A stretch of 32,467 bases of DNA from an uncultured Acetatifactor sp. GTDB taxonomy: Bacteria > Bacillota > Clostridia > Lachnospirales > Lachnospiraceae. Below the pieces are notes generated by a model that was not told the DNA's origin, searched no databases, and saw only the letters and a list, made by a program, of their open reading frames with translations. A program made the translations under genes and the position numbers. Of this stretch, positions 16,734 to 24,311 are shown in pieces; position 1 is the first letter of the stretch; each line of letters opens with the position of its first letter. The stretch is from the NCBI GenBank assembly GCA_910585015.1, contig CAJUCT010000039.1:1-32467 (forward strand), given 5' to 3'.

Positions 16734-17042
16734 CTAACATTCCCACTGGCATGATTTCATATCCACATGGGTATCATCCCTGAATTTGACTTCTTCCGCC
16801 AGCAGCAGACTGCGCTGCTCCCAAAAATGGGGGGCCAGTCTGCCAGCGTGGTTTACCACCCGGTGGCAGGGATAATCACCATAGCTGTCCGCCTGGCTCA
16901 GCGCTTTTCCCACCAGCCGGGCATTGTTGTCCCGGCCGATCAGCCTGGCAATCTGGCCGTAGGACGCCACCTTTCCCGGCGGTATCTCCTCCACCACGGA
17001 AAGTATCTCATAGATTAACTCCTCATCCAAAACCGATGCCAT
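16734..17042 (-). CDS. MGMT-family protein (O6-alkylguanine alkyltransferase-like)
   Basis: The 102-residue protein is the C-terminal DNA-binding/active-site domain only: IPPGKVASYGQIARLIG is the winged helix, and PCHRVVNHAGRLAPH contains Cys59, the alkyl acceptor. Because the Cys is kept, it is not of the ATL type with Trp at that place, although its length and lack of an N-terminal domain resemble the ATL group. The ATG at 17042 is chosen because AGGAGAGG lies 9 nt upstream and it leaves a 17-nt gap after the GNAT gene; starts at 17051 or 17072 would be too close to that site or overlap. It probably repairs or flags alkylated guanine. Confidence 0.85.
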   Translation of the reverse strand: MASVLDEELIYEILSVVEEIPPGKVASYGQIARLIGRDNNARLVGKALSQADSYGDYPCHRVVNHAGRLAPHFWEQRSLLLAEEVKFRDDTHVDMKSCQWEC

Positions 17043-17059
17043 ATATCTCATCCTCTCCT

Positions 17060-17590
17060 CTACAGCCTGCACTCCAGCTGGCAGTCAAAGGGTTCCTTCT
17101 CCACATGCGCCTGCTGGTACTCCAAAGCCTCCACACAGCCCATGGCCCTGTAAAAAGCCTGACTCTCCACTGCGGAGTGGGCGGATATGTATAACTTTCC
17201 CGCACCTTTTTCCCTGGCCCAGTCTTTGGCCGCCAGGAAAAGCCGCTTACCGATGCCCTGTCCACGCACATCCTCAGAGATATGAATGCTGGATAAATCC
17301 ATGTATTCCTGTTCTCTGCCAAGCAGCCCCGGCTCCACAGAGACAAAGCCCTTCAGTACGCCGCCGCAGAACGCCCCATACACAAAGCCGCCTGTGGCGG
17401 CGGTATTTTTCAAACAGGAAACCAATATCGGATAGTCCTCCTCCGTCCAGTCATCCACAAAAGGCGCATCCTTTATCACCCATGCCCCTTCCTCTTTCCG
17501 CCAGCACTTTGTGACGTTCTGGCGCCGGATGAACTCCCGGAACAAATCCCTGTCTATTTCCTCTTCTTGTAAGATTCTATACTGCGTCAT
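17060..17590 (-). CDS. GNAT-family N-acetyltransferase
   Basis: The 176-residue protein has the GNAT fold, with SSIHISEDVRGQGIGKRLF as motif A (acetyl-CoA pyrophosphate loop RGQGIG) and SQAFYRAMGC as motif B. The ATG at 17590 has AAAGGAAC 5 nt upstream; the longer frame to 17635 overlaps the upstream remnant. It lies directly before the MGMT-like gene (17 nt). The N-terminal part with ECWRKE-like aromatic/charged residues (KCWRKEEGAW) is typical of Clostridia GNATs of unknown substrate. Confidence 0.85.
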   Translation of the reverse strand: MTQYRILQEEEIDRDLFREFIRRQNVTKCWRKEEGAWVIKDAPFVDDWTEEDYPILVSCLKNTAATGGFVYGAFCGGVLKGFVSVEPGLLGREQEYMDLSSIHISEDVRGQGIGKRLFLAAKDWAREKGAGKLYISAHSAVESQAFYRAMGCVEALEYQQAHVEKEPFDCQLECRL

Positions 17591-17607
17591 ATGCTGTTCC
17601 TTTCCCA

Positions 17608-17868
17608 TCAGCCTTCCTCCCACAATGCCTCCCACTCAATACCCTTTGGGCGGTCCAATGTATCCCAAAACTCCTCCATAGAGCGGATGGCTTTTTCAAG
17701 GGGTATGATAACATACTCCGGAGCCGTCCACTCCATGCCGCCGGCTAGGAATGTCACTTCCTCGTCAAAATCCCCGCTAGACTGCCATGCATGGCCTTCA
17801 TCTTTTCAAAATAGTGGACACCGGCATATTGGCCTTTTACAAGAATCGACAGCTGCGGATACGGTTTT
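17608..17868 (-). pseudogene. Imm1-like immunity protein remnant, frameshifted
   Basis: Immediately after the double-kinase gene the minus strand reads FHEKPYPQLSILVKGQYAG and VHYFEKMKAMHGSLAG in one frame. It then needs a frame change near 17770-17790 to continue as DFDEEVTFLAGGMEW, IPLEKAIRSMEEFWDT and IEWEALWEEG to a stop at 17608. The order (strand, strand, 'I.l..A...m.eF', 'p..IeW') fits Imm1-type immunity proteins. There is no start codon or N-terminus: an in-frame stop lies directly before the first segment. It is a fragment of a larger gene, not a working one. Imm1 assignment is moderate. Confidence 0.55.
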
Positions 17869-17885
17869 TCATGAAACGCCTACAA

Positions 17886-19784
17886 TCATGTTTCCTGATC
17901 CTTCGCATATTGCAGGGCATCCTCCCACTCCCGGATCAGCTGCCGAAGGCTCTGCTGCCTGCTGCCCCTGTCATCGGACACCGCTTTCTTTGCCACCTCA
18001 TAGCAGGCTTCTGCCAGCGTCCAGTTGTCAAAATCGCGGCAATAGCCGCCAAACAGAGCGAACGCAAAAGCCCCTGCCGTGTAGACATTTGTAACCTCGT
18101 CAAGCTCCGCTCCCAGCGCAAATTCCTCGGGAGACATAAACGAGGAACTGCCCCACATACGCCCCATATGGTTATAATAGGGCTTTTGGCCGAAGAAGTC
18201 TATATCACATATGCTGGTTTTACCTTGCCCATAGCAGGAACACGTAATCTCATTCCTTTCAAAAGTCACGGTGGCTCCCTCCCGATCACAGGCATCGTAC
18301 ATAACGCTTCCGTCATAAAAATCAATAGCCACGTACCCCCGGTCATGCACATATTCCAGGAATGCCAGCACATCCCGGAAAACCTGCAGCCGAGCCTCCA
18401 CAGGAAGATTCATAAACCTGTGATGCTGGGCCGGGTACATTCTTCCCATGCAGTCCCCCTCCGCCCATCGGAAAACCATGGCAAATCCGCCTGCAACGTC
18501 CTGGGCGTCCAGCAGCTGGATAAGGCCGGGATGCTTTAAATCCATATAAATCGGCAGAGTAGCCTTCAGCCGCTCCACAGCATCCTCCGGCAAACCGTCA
18601 TAACTTTCTGTGGGAGCGCCCGCAAACTTGACAAAATAACGAGAACCGTCGGTATCGCACACGCCAAAACAGATATTCCCGGAGTCCTGATCGTCAAACA
18701 CCTTGAACACTTTCCCGTATTTATGGATAAACTCAAAATCAAAGGGTGCTTTCATCTTGTAGGGCAGGCCATCTATATACTGAAGATAGTACCCCTTGAA
18801 ATACCATGTGGGCACAGGATTGCGCATATGATCATACCATTCCAGCACATCCCCGGCCTGCTTTAGCATGGTCTGAATCTCCTGTTCCCCAAAGGATATC
18901 GCCCAGGGGATGGAGGAAAGCATGTTGCTGCTGATATACAGAGCCAGCAGTCTCCAAAATTCCATAGGCACTTCCCCGTCAAAATATCCGTTGACCATGC
19001 CCGAGGCAAACAGGGGCGAACACTGGGCGCACCAGGTAATACGGTTAAATTCTTCCCAGGGATCTCCATAGTCATATCGGTCAAAATCAATAATGACGAT
19101 TCTTTTTTTTTCAATCATCATATTGCCCACATGGTAGTCCCCATGCTGGAAGCTCTGGGGTCTGCCCTTCAGCAGATGGCGGTTGGCCTCGATATAAGCG
19201 ATAATATCCTCCGCCCCGTCAAACTTCACCGGGCACTCGCGGTACATCTTAATCTTGCGGTCCATCTTGGCGTTAAAGCGCGTCTCCCACTGCGGCTGGG
19301 TATCCGGCGCGGGAATGGAGTGGATGGTTTTCAGGATCCGCCCCGCCTCCAGACCGTATGCGTACTGCTCCGCGTCCGTCAGGCCGGGGATGGTCTCCTC
19401 CGCGTCACTGCCCTCAATCCAAGTCTGTATGCTGTAAAAACCATCCTTGCACCGGCCGCAGGCTATCGGTCTGCTCATGGGTACACCCAGGGCGGTCACT
19501 TTCTGCTGGATATGGAACAGATTCACCTGCTTCGCGTTTTGCATTTCCTGTCCGCCAAAGGAAGGGCCACTGCCGGACTTAGGCTTATCCTCCGGCGTGA
19601 CCCGCAGCAGGTATTTTGTTCCATTGGCAGCGGTTATCCTGTATTTTTTATCGCTGGACCAACCTTTGTCAATAGGATCAATATCCGTGATATGGCTCAG
19701 CTCCGCAACGGCAGCCGCCGCCATATGGCCCCATTCCTCATCCTGGTCCGCTATCACCACTGTACCCTGTTGTAAGTCAATCAT
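17886..19784 (-). CDS. Double kinase: APH domain fused to Hanks-type protein kinase-like domain
   Basis: The 632-residue protein has two kinase folds. Residues 1-325 are APH-like: KYLLRV with the ATP-binding Lys, HGDYHVGN at 214-221 (catalytic Asp216, Asn221) and IIDFD at 231-235. Residues 345-630 resemble a Ser/Thr kinase: GNICFGV in place of the Gly-rich loop, Lys386 in RYFVKFAG, AIDFYDGSVMYD at 487-498 (Asp488, Ser in place of the usual Asn), ICDIDFFG at 525-532 as the DFG segment, SPEEF as APE (551-555) and VYTAGAFAFALFGG as the conserved F helix. The start codon follows the stop of a 35-codon ORF by 1 nt, implying translational coupling, with only a poor site of its own. The substrate is unknown. 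Confidence 0.85.
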   Translation of the reverse strand: MIDLQQGTVVIADQDEEWGHMAAAAVAELSHITDIDPIDKGWSSDKKYRITAANGTKYLLRVTPEDKPKSGSGPSFGGQEMQNAKQVNLFHIQQKVTALGVPMSRPIACGRCKDGFYSIQTWIEGSDAEETIPGLTDAEQYAYGLEAGRILKTIHSIPAPDTQPQWETRFNAKMDRKIKMYRECPVKFDGAEDIIAYIEANRHLLKGRPQSFQHGDYHVGNMMIEKKRIVIIDFDRYDYGDPWEEFNRITWCAQCSPLFASGMVNGYFDGEVPMEFWRLLALYISSNMLSSIPWAISFGEQEIQTMLKQAGDVLEWYDHMRNPVPTWYFKGYYLQYIDGLPYKMKAPFDFEFIHKYGKVFKVFDDQDSGNICFGVCDTDGSRYFVKFAGAPTESYDGLPEDAVERLKATLPIYMDLKHPGLIQLLDAQDVAGGFAMVFRWAEGDCMGRMYPAQHHRFMNLPVEARLQVFRDVLAFLEYVHDRGYVAIDFYDGSVMYDACDREGATVTFERNEITCSCYGQGKTSICDIDFFGQKPYYNHMGRMWGSSSFMSPEEFALGAELDEVTNVYTAGAFAFALFGGYCRDFDNWTLAEACYEVAKKAVSDDRGSRQQSLRQLIREWEDALQYAKDQET

Positions 19785-19785
19785 C

Positions 19786-19893
19786 TCAATACCCCCATAC
19801 TGTATATGTCGCCGACAATATAATATTCACATCCTCTACAGCGATATTGGCGGCTTCGGCTATTGCCTGATTATACATATGACTCGATTTCAT
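19786..19893 (-). CDS. 35-residue leader ORF, coupled to the double kinase
   Basis: The ATG at 19893 follows AGGAGGAACAATTGC, the best ribosome binding site in this stretch. The 35-codon product (begins MKSSHMYNQAIAEA, ends TYTVWGY) forms a short amphipathic helix-like segment followed by a beta-like tail. Its stop overlaps the region of the kinase start (TGA, one base, ATG). I recognise no family. It may exist to deliver ribosomes to the kinase gene or be a small partner protein. Confidence 0.65.
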   Translation of the reverse strand: MKSSHMYNQAIAEAANIAVEDVNIILSATYTVWGY

Positions 19894-19926
19894 GCAATTG
19901 TTCCTCCTGAAATACTGAATGGTTTT

Positions 19927-19956
19927 ATTGTATCATAGCTTCAACAGGATTAACAA
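19927..19956 (-). promoter_or_regulatory. Promoter of leader ORF and double-kinase operon
   Basis: On the minus strand, TTGTTA (19951-19956) and TACAAT (19927-19932) are 18 nt apart, about 35 nt before the leader ATG. Confidence 0.55.
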
Positions 19957-19990
19957 CCCCCAATCAGCCCGGCCCCCTCTTGTCACCTGC

Positions 19991-20740
19991 TTACTTGGCC
20001 GCTTTGATTGCCTCCGCCTGCTCCCGGGTGATAATCTTGTATTTTACCATCTTATTCAGCACCTGCTGTGCCCGCTGCTGCGCCAAGTCTTTGTGACTGT
20101 CCGGGGAATAGGCGGAGGGGGCGTTAACGACACCTGCCAGCATGGCCGCCTCATAATCTGTCAGTTCCGAGGGTTTCTTTCCGAAATACCCCATAGACGC
20201 TTGGTAAATCCCGTAATGTCCGCTGCCAAAATAGGCCGTATTGGCATATAACTCAAATATTTCCTGCTTTGTGTATGTAAGTTCCATTTTCAATGCGGCA
20301 ATCATCTCAGCAATCTTTCTCTCCACCTTCTTTTCCTGTGTGAAAAGCATATTCTTGGCAAGCTGCTGGGTGATGGTGCTGCCGCCCTCCACAAAGGAAC
20401 CGGCCTTTATGTCCGTCCACAGCGCCCGGCAGATGGCGATGGGGTCAATCCCCCAATGCCATTTGAACCTGCGATCCTCCACGGCCAGAGTAGCATCAAT
20501 ATAGAATTGCGGCAGTTCGGAATAAGCCGTAAAATCCTCCGAACTCCTGATCTCTTCAACTCTTTCCGTCAGGGACTTCTCCTGGACCGCCCTATGGTAC
20601 GTCCCGTACCCTTTCATGCAGAAAAAAGCCCCTGCCCCCAGGTATGCCGCAAAAAAGAGAACCAACAGGCCCAAAAGCATATTTTGTACGACCTGCTTTC
20701 TCTTTCTCTTCTTTTGCAGCTTAATCTTCTGTCTGCCCAC
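19991..20740 (-). CDS. mtgA: Monofunctional peptidoglycan glycosyltransferase (GT51)
   Basis: The protein polymerises lipid II into glycan strands on the outer membrane face of the cytoplasmic membrane. It has a basic N-terminus (KKRKRK), one membrane anchor (MLLGLLVLFFAAYLGAGAFF) and a GT51 domain only: ATLAVEDRRFKWHWGID with the catalytic Glu, GGSTITQQLAKN, KMELTYTKQEIFELYAN and YFGSGHYGIYQAS. It has no transpeptidase domain, so it is monofunctional. The GTG at 20740 is preferred because GGAGGAG lies 9 nt before it; an ATG at 20758 and a TTG at 20767 are alternatives with weak sites. It is the second gene of a two-gene operon with a small membrane protein, under a promoter with regulator-like direct repeats. 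Confidence 0.88.
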   Translation of the reverse strand: MGRQKIKLQKKRKRKQVVQNMLLGLLVLFFAAYLGAGAFFCMKGYGTYHRAVQEKSLTERVEEIRSSEDFTAYSELPQFYIDATLAVEDRRFKWHWGIDPIAICRALWTDIKAGSFVEGGSTITQQLAKNMLFTQEKKVERKIAEMIAALKMELTYTKQEIFELYANTAYFGSGHYGIYQASMGYFGKKPSELTDYEAAMLAGVVNAPSAYSPDSHKDLAQQRAQQVLNKMVKYKIITREQAEAIKAAK

Positions 20741-20763
20741 CTTGCCACACTCCTCCATCAAAA

Positions 20764-20931
20764 TCAATCCAGCTTTTTGATCATTTCATCCGTCAGCACC
20801 CAAACCACATCGATCAAAACAAACAGCGCACAGAAGGGAATCATCAGTGTACACAGTATGGTTCCATTAACCACAATAACGCTGTTTTTTAAGAATTTAC
20901 GGCATTTGTATTTATTTATCCTGTTTTTCAT
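20764..20931 (-). CDS. Small single-span membrane protein
   Basis: The 55-residue product begins with a very basic segment (MKNRINKYKCRKFLKN) and then has one long hydrophobic stretch (VIVVNGTILCTLMIPFCALF and on to VVWVL) before a short acidic/basic tail. The ATG at 20931 has AGAGGA 5 nt upstream. It is the first gene after the promoter, and its stop lies just before the transglycosylase start, so the pair is co-transcribed. No family is recognised; a role as partner of the transglycosylase is inference. Confidence 0.6.
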   Translation of the reverse strand: MKNRINKYKCRKFLKNSVIVVNGTILCTLMIPFCALFVLIDVVWVLTDEMIKKLD

Positions 20932-20971
20932 ATGAATCCTCTGCATATTGATTAATAACTTATATGTTCAT

Positions 20972-21026
20972 ATTATAAACCATCAAACTTACATTTCCGT
21001 GACATCCGCCTTACATTTACATGACT
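20972..21026 (-). promoter_or_regulatory. Promoter with 11-bp-phased OmpR/PhoP-type box
   Basis: On the plus strand, CTTACA (20988), GTGACA (20999), CTTACA (21010) and the weaker ATGACT (21021) start at exact 11-bp intervals. This is the arrangement bound by OmpR/PhoB-class response regulators, and close to the TTAACA-type repeats of Gram-positive PhoP. A minus-strand -10 box TATAAT lies at 20972-20977 with no good -35, which is where the repeats sit. The adjacent OmpR-type regulator is the natural candidate. Confidence 0.6.
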
Positions 21027-21055
21027 ATTGAATGAGAGATCCGTCACATTGCGCA

Positions 21056-21086
21056 TACAAAAACCGCTGCCTTTAGGGCAGCGGTT
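21056..21086 (-). terminator. Rho-independent terminator of the response regulator gene
   Basis: AACCGCTGCC, a 5-nt loop and GGCAGCGGTT form a perfect 10-bp stem followed by TTTTG on the minus strand, 25 nt after the regulator stop. Confidence 0.85.
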
Positions 21087-21110
21087 GGTGAACTGGTATA
21101 ATAAGGGCAT

Positions 21111-21797
21111 TTATTGTGCGGCCGGGTTTTCTCCCAGGCGGTACCCCGTGCCGCGAACCGTCAAAATAATCCGGGGATTGGAGGGATCATCCTCTATCTT
21201 TTCCCGCAGGCGTTTCACATATACTGTCAATGTATTGTCTGTGACAAACTCCCCTGCGGTGTCCCATAATTCGTCCAGCAGCCGTTCCCTGGTGAGTATA
21301 CTTCTGGGATTATTGCAAAATACCAGCAGCAAGCGATACTCAAGCGCGGAGAGCGGAATCTCCCTGCCTTCCTTTTTCACGATGCCGCCCGCCATATCAA
21401 TGGTCAAACCACCCACTTCCATGACGGCCAAAGTCGGCTGCGCCTTCCGCAGCGCCACCTGAATCCTGGCGATCAACTCCCGAATGCGGAAAGGTTTGAT
21501 GATATAATCGTCGGCTCCCATGTTCAGCCCTGTCACCACGCTGGCCTCGTCCCCGAAAGCGGTCAGGAAAATAACGGGCACATCCCGTACCCGTTTGATC
21601 TCCGTACAGACCGTAAATCCGCTGCCGTCCGGCAGCGATATGTCCACCAGCGCCAGATCATACTGTTCCTGCGTCAACATGGCGATGGCCATGCGCTGGG
21701 TAGGGGCATGGATCACTCCGAAACCTTCTGCGCATAATAAACGCACCAGGTTTCTGGCTATCTCTTCATCGTCCTCCACCACAAATATCCGCTGCAC
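21111..21797 (-). CDS. OmpR-family response regulator
   Basis: The 228-residue protein has a receiver domain (acidic pair EDD 8-10, phosphorylated Asp52 in LVDISLPDG, Thr79, Lys101 in IIKPF) and a winged-helix output domain (about 128-225, LSALEYRLLLVF, RERLLDELWD, TVYVKRLREKIEDDP, TVRGTGYRL). The start is GTG at 21797 with GGAGGAA 6 nt upstream. In most such operons a histidine kinase follows directly, but here a terminator comes 25 nt after the stop, so no partner kinase is encoded on either side. The phased repeats upstream of the transglycosylase operon, about 90 nt beyond its stop, suggest a local target. Confidence 0.93.
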   Translation of the reverse strand: MQRIFVVEDDEEIARNLVRLLCAEGFGVIHAPTQRMAIAMLTQEQYDLALVDISLPDGSGFTVCTEIKRVRDVPVIFLTAFGDEASVVTGLNMGADDYIIKPFRIRELIARIQVALRKAQPTLAVMEVGGLTIDMAGGIVKKEGREIPLSALEYRLLLVFCNNPRSILTRERLLDELWDTAGEFVTDNTLTVYVKRLREKIEDDPSNPRIILTVRGTGYRLGENPAAQ

Positions 21798-21846
21798 CGC
21801 TTATTTCCTCCCTGATCAACAATTCCAAGACGAGAATTTTTCTGCA

Positions 21847-22167
21847 TTACCGGGCCCCATTGCTGTTCTCCGCAGAATGAATCATCTGCAAAGCCGTCCG
21901 GGCCATTGTGCTGTGCTCCGTTATATGCGGGTTCCAATGTATGACAGAGGTCAAATCCTTACAGGGAAACTCCGGGCACAGGCCGCAGAACTGCACATCA
22001 TGCTCTCCGGCGCAGGCATGTACCTTACAGCGGCCCGATCCGGCCCATTCCGGTACATACCCGTCCGCCTCAATACAGCCCTTGCAGGAGCCCTCCAGCC
22101 GTTTTATGCACCCCTCGCAGCACTCCCCACAGGCGGTTATTTTAGTAAAATCTATCCTTTGTTCCAT
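21847..22167 (-). CDS. DUF3795-like cysteine-rich protein
   Basis: The 106-residue protein has eleven Cys residues arranged as CGECCEGC, GSCKGC, CKVHAC and CGLCPEFPCKDL, the pattern of DUF3795 proteins, which probably bind zinc or an iron-sulphur centre. The ATG at 22167 has GGAAGG 8 nt upstream; the annotated frame starts three codons earlier at a GTG without a site. It stands alone with its own promoter. Function of the family is unknown. Confidence 0.75.
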   Translation of the reverse strand: MEQRIDFTKITACGECCEGCIKRLEGSCKGCIEADGYVPEWAGSGRCKVHACAGEHDVQFCGLCPEFPCKDLTSVIHWNPHITEHSTMARTALQMIHSAENSNGAR

Positions 22168-22220
22168 CGGACACACCTTCCTAAATAAGCAGTATTAAGC
22201 TATTTTCTGTCATGTAAGTT

Positions 22221-22249
22221 ATTTTACAGGATTCGCACTGTGCTTACAA
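22221..22249 (-). promoter_or_regulatory. Promoter of the DUF3795-like gene
   Basis: On the minus strand, TTGTAA (22244-22249) and TAAAAT (22221-22226) are 17 nt apart, about 50 nt before the start codon. Confidence 0.6.
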
Positions 22250-22274
22250 GCCCTAAAAAGGGAAAAACACTCTT

Positions 22275-22440
22275 TCAGGGCAATTCATCCCTATGCTCCA
22301 TCAGATAGTCAATAAAATATTTACTCGCCATGGGCAGGCTGTCCTTATCCTTGTAAGCCACTGCCAGAGTCCACGGCCCCTGTTCTGATCCACTTCGGAA
22401 TCAGGGTATAATCCCCCTGATGAAACAAAAACTGTAATTT
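22275..22440 (-). pseudogene. LysR-family regulator, C-terminal remnant
   Basis: Upstream of a stop at 22275 the minus strand reads GPWTLAVAYKDKDSLPMAS then KYFIDYLMEHRDELP, the end of a LysR effector-binding domain. The preceding segment QFLFHQGDYTLIPKW is in a different frame (shift near 22395-22405). Nothing of the DNA-binding half remains upstream. The rest of the 617-nt gap (22168-22784) holds two promoters and AT-rich DNA with no other gene that I can see. Confidence 0.6.
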
Positions 22441-22708
22441 GTTTTACTTATTTTATATGCCTGATATAATAAAGTCAAGCGACAGGAAAATCTGTTTGGA
22501 AACGAAGAATTTCCGCTTATACAAGCTCTGCTGATTAAGCACTTTTTCTATGGGAATTTTGCTGTAATTTTACATTTTTCTTGGGGAATTTTTGTTCCAT
22601 GACGCAAAGACATGCCGTTGGTTCCCACAATCACACCGTGATCCACAGCCGGCAACCGTCCATGGTATGCTAAGAACGGCCCTGGGAAACTCAAATATTC
22701 TTCCGCCA

Positions 22709-22737
22709 TTGTCAAAAATAATAGAAGATGATATAAT
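22709..22737 (+). promoter_or_regulatory. Near-consensus promoter of the LytTR-type regulator
   Basis: TTGTCA (22709-22714) and TATAAT (22732-22737) have the ideal 17-nt spacer, the strongest sigma-A-type promoter in the window. The GTG start follows 47 nt later. Confidence 0.8.
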
Positions 22738-22784
22738 GGCGCTGATTATAAGTACGGGTTTGCCATAGAAGGAGATGATTCCGG

Positions 22785-23408
22785 GTGATAAAGGTAGCAA
22801 TTGTGGATGACAACGAGATATTTTTGCGTGAGATGCGGCAGATTGTGGAATCATGCTCTGGATTCATGGCAGATATGGTCTGTGACACTTACACCAGCGG
22901 CATCGATTTTTTGCGGGTGGGCTGCGGAGCCTATCAGCTGGTCATACTGGATATGCAGATCGAGGGAAAAAACGGATATGAGACGGCAAAAAAACTAAGG
23001 GAGATCGATGATTCCGTCGTTATTGCCTTTATTTCCGGCGTGGTTTTTCCAGAGCCAAAGCATTTCAGGGTACAGCCTTATCGGTATCTGCTGAAAAACG
23101 CGGACTCGGAGGAGATACGTCGGGACGTAGAGGAGCTTTTACAGGAAACAAAAGAGCGATATCTCAATGAGACTGTGGAAGTGACCGGTGACGGAAGGGC
23201 TTGGCGGGTCAACTTCTATAATCTCAACCAGTTCATTTCCCTTGTCGTCTTTAAAAAGCATCCCTACCTCTTTTCTGTGTATTCGCTGCCCGGTATCGTC
23301 ACCGCAGCTTCGCTGCCAGTTCTTCCAGCTTGGCCTTGCTCATGGGTGGGATCAGCACATGATCCGCGTCAAAGGGCCGGATGCCGTATTTTTGCAGTTC
23401 CTCCATAA
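22785..23408 (+). pseudogene. LytTR-type response regulator, truncated in the output domain
   Basis: The GTG at 22785 follows GAAGGAGATG. A complete receiver domain is present (acidic residues VDDN, Asp56 in LVILDMQIEGKNGYE, Lys103 near RYLLKN, helix LLQETKERYLN), then the first strand of a LytTR DNA-binding domain (VEVTGDGRAWRVNFYN). After about 23215 the homology stops and the frame continues through DNA that belongs to the minus strand: a gene fragment at 23210-23261 and then the antisense of the DUF4299-like gene. The last 60 residues are therefore not real protein-family sequence, and DNA binding should be lost. No cognate kinase follows. Confidence 0.75.
23210..23261 (-). pseudogene. 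N-terminal fragment of an unidentified gene
   Basis: An ATG at 23261, with GAGGT just upstream and 37 nt after the DUF4299-like gene, starts a sensible coding stretch (MLFKDDKGNELVEIIEV) that ends where it meets the opposite-strand regulator. It looks like the beginning of a gene that once followed in this operon and was cut by a deletion. Confidence 0.4.
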
Positions 23409-24177
23409 AACGGTCATAGGGGAAAAGGCCGTCCAACACACGCTGCTCGCTGTAGAGTACAAACTGCACGAAGCATTCTGACACCTTGATTTCACTCAGA
23501 TTCAAAAATCCGTCCCCTCGGACAGGGAAAACACTCTCGCACTCCTCCGTGAGCGCATAGAATGCCCCGATTAGCCCCGTGTCACCTTTTTGCAGCAGCC
23601 GCGGCTTGGCATAATACACGTCCATGGACTGGAGCGTGTGCAGCGTCTGCTCAAAGTCCGAAAGATCTGTACATACCTCCCATGCCGCCACTTTTTCTGC
23701 CGGTATAGTGTAGGGCCACATTGCCAAAGAAAGTATGTAACTCTTATACTGCTTGTTCCCACAAAAATCCTTCAATGACTTTAAGCTGAAATCTGCGAAC
23801 CTGTCAATTCCCTGTTCCAGTTCCTTGGAAGTGAAAAGCCGCCCCTCCTCCGGGCAGTACATCTCCACCTTGCCCAGCCGCCGCTCCATCTCCTGCACAA
23901 GCCTGGTAAAATCCGCTATCTCCGCCCTGGTGGTAGGAATATTATAACTCACCGTAAAGAAACCCTCGCCGCCCTTCGACCCGTCAAAGAAGATGCCCCG
24001 CCCGATGCGGTTCGGATTGTAGAAAATGGCAGTGCCCTGGTTCTCCTGTTCCTCCTGTAAAATATGGAATTCATTGTCGGATCCGTACCGAAACCCACAA
24101 GCTCCCGCCAGCGACGAAATATCCAGTGACTTCTTTCCAAATAACTTCTTTTGCTTGATCTCCAGCGTAAATGCCAT
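23299..24177 (-). CDS. DUF4299-like protein
   Basis: The 292-residue cytoplasmic protein starts at ATG 24177, where GGAGGAGG lies 8 nt upstream; the longer frame to 24246 has no site. The N-terminus (LEIKQKKLFGKKSLDIS) and the body with alternating strands and helices resemble DUF4299, a family of unknown function in Firmicutes. Visible points: FYNPNRIGRGIFFDG, YCPEEGRLFT and a C-terminal helix KAKLEELAAKLR. It has no signal or membrane segment. Its downstream neighbour is only a 17-codon fragment, so part of the operon is missing. The family name is from memory of its pattern and is not certain. Confidence 0.6.
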   Translation of the reverse strand: MAFTLEIKQKKLFGKKSLDISSLAGACGFRYGSDNEFHILQEEQENQGTAIFYNPNRIGRGIFFDGSKGGEGFFTVSYNIPTTRAEIADFTRLVQEMERRLGKVEMYCPEEGRLFTSKELEQGIDRFADFSLKSLKDFCGNKQYKSYILSLAMWPYTIPAEKVAAWEVCTDLSDFEQTLHTLQSMDVYYAKPRLLQKGDTGLIGAFYALTEECESVFPVRGDGFLNLSEIKVSECFVQFVLYSEQRVLDGLFPYDRFMEELQKYGIRPFDADHVLIPPMSKAKLEELAAKLR

Positions 24178-24311
24178 GGTCAAATCCTCCTCCAGTCTTT
24201 TTTTTACTAAATTGTTCCCGCAATATTTTTGTTCTGATTTTATCATACCGATAATTATTTAGCAACGATCATTTTCAACATCGGGAACTTCCTATATAAG
24301 ATAGTAGCGGG

